The position numbers and the translations under genes were made by a program. From Sympetrum striolatum (lineage: Eukaryota > Arthropoda > Insecta > Odonata > Libellulidae): DNA of 64,000 bases. Under the pieces are notes generated by a model that was not told the origin of the DNA, made no database searches, and saw only the letters and a list, made by a program, of their open reading frames with translations. Position 1 is the stretch's first letter. Every line of letters begins with the position of its first letter. Below, one piece after another: positions 19,830 through 31,424 of this stretch. The stretch spans positions 41,424,943 to 41,488,942 of the forward strand of contig OX388347.1 in assembly GCA_947579665.1 (NCBI GenBank), given 5' to 3'.

Positions 19830-22800
19830 ATTGACGCAGCATAGAGGACAAATTGTTGCCTGAATTAATATAAGTAGGTTCTAACGGCCTAAAAATGTCA
19901 AATGTAGCGGCGTATATGTCGATCCGCTGACCATTTGTCTCCCACTATGTATGGCAACTGACTAGACCATATTATTGTAAGGGTAGCCAATGAACAAAGG
20001 GTCATGGACTTTTATTTGTTGCAATGAATAATCAAGGAAGGTTTACTATTAATGAAATAAATAAAAAAGGAAACAATGAAAGTAATGTTATATAGAAACG
20101 ACAATGTAAGTACTAATATGTGAGCTATTTTTAACTACCACCTCTTACTCTTCCCTATCAAAAGTAACATGACTGGTTTGATGCAAATCTCCATTGTTTT
20201 CTATAGTTATGCATATCTCCCATTGCCATATAACAGATTATATTTCTTATTTTCCCTCGTTTAATTCCGCGGATGCAATTAAGGAGATGTGAAGATTTTA
20301 AACTCTGTAACTACCCGACTAAAATTTAGAAACAATGGCCTAGGAGGCCAATATCATCTTAATGTATGTAGCATTTTATCATGTTAATAGGTTGCAACAA
20401 TTATTTTTTCTTTATCTAATTTTTTTATTGAAATATCGGATTTTTGAATTAAAGATGAAATACGACCTCATTGCCCTTAGTTACTATGCAAAATTTATAT
20501 TCTATTTAAATTATGCTATAATCCATTCCAAATTTAGATATTCTTTTACAACCGATTAATATTGATGAGCTTAGGTGGTCTCCAGTATCCCCTATAAGTC
20601 AGACCATTTCAATCTCTGGGGATCAAAATGACCCTCGTGGCCTTTAGGGAGCAGCAGGGTGGATGAGGGTGGACGATATTATGGCATGGTCATCACGGCA
20701 GTGAACGGGTGAAAAGAAATCATGCCCTTTTGGCACGAGAATGAAACCATTGCTTGAAGAAAAACGTTACGTAAAAATCTGACCATGAGTTGAGTTTGAC
20801 GAATTCTGACAACCGAGGACGCTAATTAAGTGGTAGAACTGCACACCAAGGCTATTTTCTCTGACATTGAGGTTGAGCATTTCTTCTATAATGTGATTTT
20901 TCTTCTATTAATTACGACTCTCACTACGACTTTCTTCTATTAGTTAGTCTTCTCAGATGGATTTAAAATCGAATACTACTGAAAATTAGTTACTCGATAT
21001 AAGTTAAAGAATAATAATACTTTTAAACGCCATTAACTGAATCATCGTTCAGATATATTTTATTTTGCAAACTACTAAGAATTAGTTACACGGGGGAAGT
21101 TAAACAAAATAATAATTTTTTTCAGGTCATAATCCGAATAATTATTCATTCGGGCCCAAATTGAAGTCCCTGAAGCACTCCTGGAAATAATTATTATACG
21201 TAGTCCATATAATAACGAAGAAGTTCCTGGCTATACGAAGTGTATAAATGAAGTGATAAGACTGAATTTTCGGATTTTTTCCATTCAATAAAAATTACAC
21301 CTCCTCATTGTCTCCTTCAAAATAATTGCGTTGGGAAGTCACCCAGCGACAGGGAGGTGATTTTTCCAGTTTTTATAGCTATTCTAGAATATAAATAATG
21401 AAATTGCCTACCGCTAGTCGGTCACTTAAGTTTAAATATCTTCTTATGTACCAAAATGACGTCCTTTGAGGTGATTATTTAATCTTAGGAAGAAAAAAAG
21501 ACACAGGGAACAGTTAGGACACCTTTAAGAAAATTATATTCATTTACTATCCGCTCTGAATAGTCATAGTCAAGGCACATGTCCCTTTTATTGTTCTTTT
21601 ATTTTTGCGAATTGTTTTTTCAGAACCATTTTTGCACAGATTTCCTCATCCACAATTCAGTTATCAAAACCTCGTGACCGGCGGAGTGAGTCAAACTGTT
21701 TCCTGATAATTCTTTCAAGCAGCGATCATAATGTACCGGATATCGGATTCTGGCAACGCTTCCGTAATTTCTCGCAGTTACAGGTCATCCGCTGAGAGTT
21801 ATATTGAATCGCTTCTCTTTCTTTTTTAAATTCTTTTAACCTTCTGAAAACCTGCGCTCTTGACTAAAAATTGTCTCTATAGGCCTGTTGTGGCCTTGAA
21901 AAAGTTTCTGTCGTACTGTCGTAAGTCCGACGCAAAATATGAGAGCACAGTGTTCCTCGAAAGATAATACTCATTTTCAAAACGCAATAGAAAAACTAAG
22001 TTTAAAAATATTGAATCTATAAGGTTCAAACTTGTACTGAAAAACTATTAATTTTCCCACCCACCTTCCATTTAAATTTGAAGTTCCCAGTGTTTACACA
22101 TCCAGCGTGATGTGGTTGATCTCATTACATTATTTACACACCTTGTATAAACATGTATCTAAGAAAATGTGCAATTTTGATTTTTAATGTCTTCCTTCAG
22201 TTCAAAATATACGAAAAAGTTGTATTCATGGAATAAGAGACAAATTTTCTGAAGCATAAATTAATGCAAAAAAAATTGTCATATCCGAAAAATTCTAAAA
22301 TGTTTCTCATTTTTATTGTTCGCTAATATTATCGTATCCTCGTCCATTGAAATTACTTTTTCGTTCAAAAGTACAAGAAAATAAGTACTTTGATTTTCGA
22401 TGTGTCATTCTTTATCCTCGCCGTTTTCATTGGGAAAATATTCCATCCTTATGACCAAGAGATATCGCTCTTAAGAAATAAAACTAAAAAAAGAAAAATC
22501 TTAAATGACAATCTGAAAGACTCGTCGTTCTTCTCTTTAGCAGGAAAGACGTTCATTGGAATCAAATTGTACAAAAGATGAGGATTCTAATTTTTGCTTT
22601 CCTTTCGTAGTCTTTGCTTATATGGTAATATGATCCTTCCAATTATCTTTCGAATTCGTTTTTCCTTATTAGGGTATCCTCTTTTCTCCTTTCGAAGAAA
22701 ACTAATAATTCAGATACCGTTTTTAAATATGAGATCTATAAAAGTAACCTTTTATCGAGAACCAGGGAAACGAGCTGCAAAGGGACTTATTAGTTAATAA

Positions 22801-23740
22801 AAACAAACGAACCTAAATTAAAGAATGCGAGGGATTCGCGTGTATCGAAAGTTTGATGCTGGGTAGAATGTAGACAACCTCCGACTTATTTCTCCTTCGC
22901 TTCTACCTCTAACGGAAAATTACATACCAATATATTTCGGTTGAAATCAGGGTTATATATGTATCTTTAAATTGAATTCTTATTAGTAGTAATTATAATT
23001 ATCGGTTGTACAAGAAGTGAAATTATTCACTATTTTTCATTTCTTGCACAGCCTTGGGTTAAGACGCGCACTTTCTTTTGCAACTTAAATTCCATCATTT
23101 GATTTCATATTTTCCTCTGCATGTTTACTGTATTATTTAAGAAATTAATATCTTAAATTCTATGTATTATTCATTAAAGAAAGTTAATTCCTTAAATATT
23201 TTTGTTTCAAATTTAGTAAATACGATAAAATTTACTAATATTAAAATGCATTAATAATTAATCATAAAAATTATAATATAGAAAATAACAATAAAATAAG
23301 AAAATAATAAAGAGTAATTATTGTTAATGAAGCCTAAGTAATGGAGAAGCTCAATTAAAAACATCTAAGATTCGTTAAGTTAACTTAAATTACGTAATGA
23401 AAATATATTGTGGAAGATCTGCTCGGTGCAGATGATTTTTTTAGAATCTTATTTGCTTATATAAGTCCAAAACGTATCGGGGTTTGAAATTTGTTATTTG
23501 CGCGAAATCTAAAAGACATTCGAAATTCTTTGATTGCGAAATTAACGCTCTTAAGATGGGAAGTAAATGCTGAATATACGTTCTTTTAACATTTGGATAG
23601 AGCATAGAAGGTTGGAAAAAATTTCATCAGGACGATATGAAAATGTACGGGATATTATAACTTACTATCTAAGACGGTCTAAGAAGAATTTACTAAATCG
23701 TATTTCTTGATTCTTCGGCCTCGAAGTGCGTAATATGAAT
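19830..23740. other. AT-rich non-coding stretch, nothing recognised
   Basis: Nearly 4 kb without recognised exons or copies of the window's repeat families. Slightly GC-richer patches occur at 20570-20720 and 21640-21800. Frames of 63-68 codons at 20362, 22390 and 22594 have no motifs. Confidence 0.4.
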
Positions 23741-23742
23741 AA

Positions 23743-23795
23743 TTGAAGAGGAGACTTAACAGTCTCAATTTCGCCAAAATAAAGCCGCTGTTTAT
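23743..23795 (+). mobile_element. Isolated LINE subfamily A 3' tip
   Basis: GAAGAGGAGACTTAACAGTC then TCAATTTCGCC and AAAATAAAG reproduce the A-type terminal hairpin (GAGACT/AGTCTC) and the downstream AATAAA in about 50 bases. This is an extreme 5' truncation. Confidence 0.6.
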
Positions 23796-23939
23796 TTATA
23801 TAATATCTCTTAGTTAGTAAAACAGATACGAGTGGAAAAGTTGTCATAGGAAGTAATTATATATTACGTACACAAATTATGTTACATATACTACACATAT
23901 ATTAATACACATGAAAATTAAAGGTCGCAAAATCAATAC

Positions 23940-24400
23940 GTAACAGAAGAAAAATGCAATTCTTGCCTCGCGTCCCGACCTTGTTAATTCAATCCGCAAC
24001 TGTTCGCAGTGTAATAGCCGCGGGACCTCGTTATAAAGTCGGAAACCCTAAGGGTCGCACTTGCGTGTCGAATCCCTCGGTATACCCCGTAAATATTTAA
24101 CGATGAACTTACGTGGAATGTATGTCCTCCTCCAAAGTATTTCTTTCCGCATGAATAAGTTTCCATTCCCCTCCGGGCAAACAAAACCTCAGTTCCCGAA
24201 CTTCGGTCCCTCCTGGGTTTGAATCATCTAAGGTCAAGAAGGAAGCTGGAGCCACTAGAATTCCATCCGTGTGCAAATCCTCCGAGAAGGAAAAAGTTCC
24301 TTCAGTTTTGCCGAGTAGCTTTTCCGCTGATTCGCTTCGGCAGGACGCGTAAGGAAATACGTTTCTCGATTTATAAGAGGGAAACATATTTGATAGATCT
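23940..24400. other. GC-richer island, no recognised gene
   Basis: Overlapping frames of 66-92 codons on both strands, unconserved. CG dinucleotides are frequent compared with the neighbours. Confidence 0.4.
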
Positions 24401-24455
24401 AGATGTAGTGTTTTTTAAAGAATAGGTTGTAATTTTGAATAAGGATAGGTGAATA

Positions 24456-24660
24456 TACCACCTTAAATGAAATATACTTAGTAAATTCCACAATATATAT
24501 ATATATATATATATATACTTAAGACCGGTTTCGTTAACGTATTAACATCTTCTGGCAAAATAATACATAAATTGTTAATTTTGCCTATTTTGCCAGATGT
24601 TAATACGGAACGAAACTGGCCACAAGAATATATATGTGTCTTTCATTTAAGATGGTTATA
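24456..24660. mobile_element. Foldback element with hammerhead-like core and TA microsatellite
   Basis: Left arm 24456-24564 and right arm 24578-24660 share CCTTAAATGAAA-like ends and the block AGACCGGTTTCG, ATTAACATCT and TGGCAAAATA in inverted order. A pure TA run (about 24493-24516) has expanded only in the left arm. On the minus strand the left arm reads CAGAAGA, T, the stem GTTAA-TACG-TTAAC, then GAAACCGGTC. That is the layout of a hammerhead core with one changed invariant base. Confidence 0.75.
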
Positions 24661-24761
24661 GCATCATTACACGAAGTCTAGTTCATATTAATTTTTATTA
24701 TAAGTGAATAACTTCGCAAGTGAAACTGTGCGGTTATGCTCAAGGAGGAAAAGAGGTGGAA

Positions 24762-24821
24762 ATGGCGTCATGACTGGGACTCGAACCCAGGTCTCCCACA
24801 TCCCGAGTAGGTAATAGCTAC
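24762..24821 (-). repeat. tRNA-like (SINE) fragment, left half of a head-to-head pair
   Basis: Read on the minus strand it has TGGGTTCGAGTCCCA, a perfect B box with a pairing T stem, at 24775-24790 of the plus strand. GTAGCTATTACC precedes it. It abuts the next tRNA-like unit in opposite orientation. The 5' half is too short for a complete tRNA. Confidence 0.55.
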
Positions 24822-24892
24822 ATGGTAGTTTTGTGGTTAGAACTTCTTCCCGGAGAGTAGGAGAGCCAAGTTAGAGTCTCACTAATATCGCC
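24821..24892 (+). repeat. tRNA-like (SINE) fragment, right half of a head-to-head pair
   Basis: A-box-like TAGTTTTGTGG at 24826-24836 and a decayed B box AAGTTAGAGTCTC at 24868-24880 are spaced as in tRNA genes. A CACTAATATCGCC end follows. Base changes in the B box make transcription doubtful. Confidence 0.5.
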
Positions 24893-25029
24893 TTTTTAGG
24901 TATAGTAGGTCAGTATCCTGTTTTTTTAGTCTGTAATTTTATTCTTTTTAATTTTTCAAAGCGTTGGTTCCGGAATCGGCCACAACGCGGTAAGAAACTT
25001 TCAAAGACAGTTTTCGGAGGTTTTTAAAA

Positions 25030-25365
25030 CATTTAATAAATGGAGTACAACAAAGTCTAAGCAAAGAACGTGAATTTATGAGAACTATCAAAATCAAGAT
25101 ACTTCAGTATTTGGGTCAAATTTTAAGAAGCGTAAAATACAAAGGAATGTCTTACAAGGAAAAATAGAAGGGAAGTGGAGTAGAAGTAGAAAAAGAATTT
25201 CCTGGAAAAAGAATTCCCTTGATGGACAATTAAAAAAAAGTGGTTTAACTGCAAGTCTACTGAACTGCTTAGAAGAGAGAAGAAGAAATATGAACTGGCA
25301 ATGATGATTTACGAACTCTGAGAGGAGTGGCACCAGAGGAAGAAGAAGAATTAATGGAGATGAAG
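25030..25365 (+). pseudogene. RTE-like LINE C-terminal remnant with one frameshift
   Basis: The first frame reads LSKEREFMRTIKIKILQYLG then QILRS. After a frameshift near 25140 the next frame reads NVLQGKIEGKWSRSRKRISW and continues to a TGA after NMNWQ. This reproduces the C-terminal tail of a widespread arthropod LINE ORF2: ..RTIK.RKL.YLGHILR....YLLQGKIEGKRSRGRR..SWLKNL. The 3' end is a GAGGAAGAAGAAGAA-type repeat, as usual for these elements. The catalytic reverse transcriptase and endonuclease parts are absent, so the copy is dead. The clade name is inferred from the tail and the GAA-rich end. Confidence 0.75.
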
Positions 25366-25369
25366 AACC

Positions 25370-27835
25370 AGCTCATTCATGGAATATCAGGAGTATGGAT
25401 AAGCGTATTGATTGCTGCAAAAGCTGTCTATTTCCGTGTTTATAAAGGCAGAAAAGAATATCTCCTGCTTGAATACACTCGGAAGCAAAGTGAGAATTTC
25501 TTGTGATTATTTCCTTTACAATTACAACCCCTCAATACCAAATGAGCTACCGTATCGTAAACGTGAATTCCGCTATCAGATAAAAAAGCAATAATTAAAG
25601 CTCCATTCAAGATTTAGGATTTCAGATTATTAATTATAAACGAAAATTTCAACATCTTTCTCAATGTTCTATCTCTGATGTTTTCGGGTTCAAGCATCAC
25701 GAATCTAGTTGATTGAAGTCGCTAGTCGCTTCAAGCAACTAGCACAGCGGTGTTACCCGAAACCATAGAACAATTGATCATCGTGTAAACCTACGAAACT
25801 GCATCTCTCTCAATTTCACCCACAACAAGTTTTTCGTTATGTGAGAGATAAAAATTAAGGCGACACATGAGTTGAGCTACACAAAAAATTTTCTCTGGGG
25901 TTACACTCCACTTTAATAATTTTTAGCTAAGGTTTGGTATCTTTAAACTAATAAATATGTGGTTTAAAAACGGGCTGATGTTACATAGGACAGCTGAGGA
26001 GAAAGCCAGAATTTTATATTGGATTGATCGATAATATTGGTAGTTCTGATAATAATCACGGGTAAAAAATTCAGGATGAGTGTTCTTAACTTTCAAATTA
26101 ATGTAATATACAAAAAAAAACACAAAATATGCATCTATACAAAAGAAAACTCTTCTATAATGAGAATATTGGGTATTATATAAAATTAAAAAAAATGTAA
26201 AAACAAAATATAAATAACAGTTCTTCCTTAATAAGAGTATATTAATATTATATAACATTATTAAAATCAAGATTCTACATGGCGAAGAAGAAAGAGCGTA
26301 ACAGTAGATCTTACAGCGTTGAGGGATTGAATCGCGAAGTTGTCTTGGGAATTGCGCTTCAACAGAAATAGTCGAGTAATCACTTTCTGGAAACCTTCTT
26401 TGCCTCCTCTTTTAATTGAACGTCTCACCCTTTAACCGCCGAAAAACGCGAAATTTTGGAAATCCTAATAATTTCATCGCTGATTGCAGTGACACAGCGA
26501 TGTCATTTTCAGGGCGCGACATTCAATTACCGCCCTTGACTCCTTCCATCGCATTTCTCAGAATTCGTTTATTTTGACAACTGATTGCCGAAAGGACCGT
26601 AATCGGAAATTCGCGCCGAATATCTAATATCCTAACTTCGGAATTCGACTCTCTCGTATCGGATCTCCTTTTTAGACATATCTTATCGACGATTCTTCAA
26701 AACATTCATCGCAATGCTTCGATGCGGATTGCTGGATGAATATCTATATAATATTATGTATGCTTATTATAATTTAATATCGACGCTATTTCCGTATAAA
26801 TCCGGATTTACTTATGCACGACGATGGAATAAAAAAATCTTCGAAAATGTGATGTTAATCAACTTCTTTCCCTGGAAATTATGCGAAAACGATGGAAAAT
26901 AATTTTGGCATAATTTTTTGTGGATAATTTCCAAGGAATTATTTTATAATTATGAATTATCAGGCGATAAATAACGTACTGAAATTTTTTTATCTGTATT
27001 TATATGAATCTGAGAATTGCAAATGTATAAATACAAAAACACTACAAAATTATGGAATGAGAAAAATGGTCCAAATATTTTTAATGCTTTACCAAATAAA
27101 TTGGAAGCAAACTGCAACTTCCTCTGAATTAAAAAATAGGAAGGCAGCATTGGACGTGGTTGACAGTAATAAATAATTGTATTTAATAAACTTGCTACGT
27201 GGCATTCCTCATGAATCAGAATTTACAAACAAACTATTTTTCTCTAGAGGGCAGTTGGGTTTTGTTTTAATGTTCTTCTATTTATTTATCATAATATAGG
27301 AAAAATTCTTTAATATATTTTAGTATTATATTTTTTCTATATAATAATTGAAACAATAATAGTATTTGAGAGATACATGTTTGTAATTCTACATTTATAT
27401 CATTCCTAAATGCTATTTGGTCCTTCATTTTCTTCATGATATAATTTCATAATTCTTCTTACGATTTACAAAATGAGTGAAGTTAAGAATTATTCTATGA
27501 GCAACTTCAACAAGATGTTGTTGTTAATTTGGTACATCAGAATTAACACGCCGCAAGAAGATTTGAAATTCATCTTATCTTATGCGAAAGTAGGTCGTGG
27601 AGTGTACCCTTTAAGCTTAAATGATTCATACCTAGTGCGTTCCTTTCAAAATGATCCAGGCGTGAAAGACTGCCCTTAGGGTTCACTTGTGAAAATGAAT
27701 GGTGCAAAATGAGGAATTTCCTCGTAGATGATCATAGTCATAGTCGTTTTTTAACACAACGCATTCCTATTGTCAGTACAAACACTGAAAGTGAATAGAT
27801 TTATTTTCATACAATACGATTGTTTATTTTTCACC
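25370..27835. other. Non-coding stretch with one GC-richer patch
   Basis: A GC-richer patch lies at about 26280-26680 without a recognised frame. A 115-codon minus frame at 25923-26270 is AT-driven and low-complexity. No copies of the window's repeat families were seen. Confidence 0.4.
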
Positions 27836-27839
27836 CAAA

Positions 27840-28130
27840 GTAATTGGCAAAAGTGCCATATTTGATGAATATAAAGGCTTGCGTGCCAATATGGTGCCAA
27901 AAAATATAGTGAGATAGTGACATTATTCATTTTTCAATGTCAACGATGCGATTAAGAGCCTGTATAATACTTAAATGGCCGTAAATTGTCACTACTAATA
28001 AACAGAATCTACATTTATTCACTGTGGAGCTTCATTTCTTAAGTGAATGTCGTAGTAGTTTCGCGTGCTGAAAAATTCACTCGCGTGCCACTTTGGGCAC
28101 TCGTGCCATAGGTTCGCCAACCCCGATCTA
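27840..28130. mobile_element. Probable hAT-type transposon end (non-autonomous remnant)
   Basis: The right edge, GGCACTCGTGCCATAGGTTC then GCCAACCCC (28097-28125), is the complement of GGGGTTGGCGAACCTATGGC. That form is shared by terminal repeats of hAT-family DNA transposons. Repeated GCGTGCC and GTGCCA words lie inside near both sides (27848-27900 and 28083-28110), as subterminal repeats do. The left terminal repeat is not recognisable and there is no transposase. Confidence 0.42.
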
Positions 28131-31100
28131 TACCAACACTTTTTTCTCATTTCAATACAGAAAAGGTTTTAAATATATAAATAAATCAGTAAACTTTATA
28201 ACTTGAAACGAGCAAAAAATTGTACCAGTTTAATTATATAGAGGAAGTGATCCAAATACGGGATAATTTTAACATTTTAACAGTTCATTTTTGTATCTCT
28301 TTAACGTTAATATTATAATTGTCCCACCAGCTCATATTTAGACCACTTTTTGTAATCACTCCATTTTGACAATTTTTTAAAATTAACTCATTTGAAAAAG
28401 TTGAAGTCTTTAAGTGTATATTATTAATCTATCTTATATATGATTTATTATAGGTTATATTACAACATTAACATCTTCAATGATAATATAAGTTAGCACA
28501 GCAGACTTAAAAAAACCTGTAGCCCACATTTGGATCACCTCCTCTACTACTTGATAACCAGTCTATTTTAATCACCACAATAACAAACATAATTATTATG
28601 AATATATCGTTGGAAATCAACCAATTTGAACAAGGTAGACTAATTTTACAATGTTGCGAGTAACCTTGTTATGCGTATAAGGAGTGTCAAATAAAATTAC
28701 CGAAAACTTTTTAAGTTGAAACAAAAGTTCACGTTTTTCACAAGTTCATGTATATTTCAACCGCTAAATGATTTTTATTCAGTTTTCTATATAAATACAC
28801 AGGTTAATTATGCTATCTTATATTTCTTTGTATAGAATACTTATTGGAAACCTGCTGACTAGCTATTATTTGCTTAGCAGGACCAAAAATTCTTATTTAA
28901 ACAGTAGATTATACACGTTTTACCCTATTGTAATATGTAACTGTATATGTAATGCATGTAATATTATGAAGTGCAATGTTAACATTTTACACTATGGAAG
29001 GTTGTACCTTGAAACATGTTAGAATTTAAAAATATATTTGCTAACGGACTACCAAAATTAGTCAATCAATCAATTAAAAACACGTAAAGTAACTTCACTT
29101 GTACTCGATTAAGACTTCAGTGTTGTAGGAGGATCAGTATTCGTAATTGAAACACATCAGATTTCAGTTTGGGTATCGAACTCTTACCCGTCAAAGCGAA
29201 ATGTACCTGACTCCAGCCGAATATCGGAATTATTAGCATAAAAAAGGTGGAATTCTCCCCAACCGTACGTGATCACAATTTGTCGCCCGTTCCTCATAAC
29301 TGAATTAGCCGTCTCCATGCGAGGGTGGGACGAAAAAAGATTCTTTTTACAGTCGAGATCGCTCCGACGTGGGACGGGAAATTCAGTTTGGGCGCTGTAC
29401 CTCGTGGGCCTTCGCACCTCTCAACTTTCCCCGATAATGGCTTTATAGTGAAACCGAGACCGGAATACGTAAGCCGCCATGGGTCTCGCAATATCGCGCT
29501 CTGCTTTCTTGGCCCACCTGCACCTTACGCACCTGCGTCGCAAGTTAAATGCGTAAGCAACGAGATCAAAGCATCGCTTCCTCTTTAAGGTGTGACTGTG
29601 TTTTTATACCGAGGTGCCTATGGAGAAATTCAGAATTACATAGTTTCTACTTTCGAGGAGCAGGTGTAAATCTCAAAACGATGTTTTTTATCGAACAGGT
29701 GTGCCCAATCTTATTTTCTAAATTATTCTTATTCTGGTCTATTGGCTGTGATAATCTCGATCCCCTTATATAATATCTTACAATTAAAATAATTATAACA
29801 GTAAGATAATATTTGGATCACATCGCATGTACGAGTAATTTGTTAAATTTACAGGTTTCTTTTCTTAAGAACAAGTGTAAAGAACACGCATTTTCTTTTT
29901 AAGGTTAAATTTCTTCCATTTTTTATGTCTTTTTGTAAGTTAAATATTGTATACGCACCAGTTGCCCGCCTTATATTTAATTGAGTTTGATGGTGGCCCC
30001 GATACAGGTTTTACCTATGGGGTACCTAATTTCCATCTTCATATCTCTGTCATGTTGTCTGTATTCTTTACAAGATGCCATAAATTTACTTTACATGGGT
30101 TAGGGTGAATTCTCTCTCTATATCGACTGAGCCTACTCCTATCTATCTGATGAACAGGTGAAAATTTTCAAGAAGAATCGCTAAAATATGAAAAAACTCG
30201 AATGATAACAATATTAGCTTACCCTTTCGGCGGCAGTAGACCCTACGTTGCCAAGTAAATCTAACCTTTGAAGCTATTACAAATTATTATCTAACTTACA
30301 AGGGTAACATCAGAGGTGGGTTACACAGATTAGCTCGTAGGTACATTCCTTGCTGAAAGTAATAAACACGATTCCTGAATATGATGCCACTACGGCTTTG
30401 TTTATGCAAGATTTGTTACAGAAAATTGGAGTTAGGCCATTACACGTGGATTACCGCGTGCATCACCATATACATACTATTTGTTTGTCTCATGATTAGA
30501 TTGTTATTTACTTAATATATTTTCTGTGGAAATTACAACATCGGTTTATTTTTCTAAAATGACACATTTCCTCAAAGTTCAGATTGAGCGTATCAGATTT
30601 ATTTTCTAGAAATTTGAAAACTACTAAAAATAGATATCTCCTGCTGAAGAATTGACTTACGGAGGCTTAGATCAATTCTATTCTAATAAAAATATAAATG
30701 AGTTAAAATATGACTTACTCCATGAGTTCTCGATTAAGAAAAAAAGTTAAAAGATAAGCAATCAAAATTGGCTGCTCCTTGAATCATTATAAGCCATTTT
30801 TATGAATTGACTGTCTATCCTTCTACATAAATAGGAGTGAATTGAAAAATGATGAGTATAAAGGCGTTGAATGTTTGTAGGAAAAGCATATATATTACAT
30901 AAAAGTCACAAGTCTATCGCGACTGATTAAACCGATGAATCAAGCTAAATTCGTGATCCTTGGGCAAGAATATTCCTGAAACCAACTCCAAACCTCATTA
31001 GGCTGATTGGCTGTTTACCTGGGTTAAGGGAATATCGTTTCACGTTACTGTTACGAATCAAGTGTTTACGCAGGATCAGAATAGAAATCCTATTCCATCT

Positions 31101-31285
31101 AACTTCCTAATTGATATTAATTCCATGGATAGAGTTTTGTAAAATGATCCTTGGATAGATCTAAATAATTTCTCTTTTGAGGGGAAACAAATATGTTGCA
31201 CGTGAAAATACGTGTTCACAATGTTGTTATTTAGAGTACGCTTGAGTTTAATTTCAATATCTTTTATAATTAAAAGTATTTATTA
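28131..31285. other. Non-coding stretch with a GC-richer island at 29180-29600
   Basis: Overlapping 65-87 codon frames on both strands fill 29184-29600 without motifs. A B-box-like word at about 29170-29183 has no convincing A box partner. The rest is AT-rich with nothing recognised. Confidence 0.4.
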
Positions 31286-31289
31286 CTAA

Positions 31290-31422
31290 TATCGTAGTAG
31301 TAGTATTATTAAAAGTACTTCGACAGCTTAGGTCATTTGGCACATTGGCTCCCACCGGGAATCGAACCCGGGACTACTTTCACTAAAGGCAAACGCGCTG
31401 TCCACATGACTACCAGGAGCCC
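31290..31422 (-). repeat. tRNA-derived SINE, copy 1
   Basis: Minus-strand copy with GGGCTCCTGGTAGTCATGTG at the head and the B box CGGGTTCGATTCCCG (plus strand 31359-31373). The tail reads TGCCAAATGACCTAAGCTGT and then CGAAGTACTTTTAA. The same head, B box and CGAAG.ACTTTTAA tail recur at 34270, 50221 and 60535. The tail is unrelated to tRNA, as expected for a SINE. Confidence 0.85.
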
Positions 31423-31424
31423 TA

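Noticed and set aside
25923..26270. 115-codon minus frame as a membrane protein
   Set aside because: Hydrophobic Phe/Ile/Tyr-rich translation is expected from AT-rich sequence. No other evidence.
29160..29230. tRNA-like unit on the minus strand
   Set aside because: Only a B-box-like GAGTTCGATACCC is seen, with no A box at the right distance.
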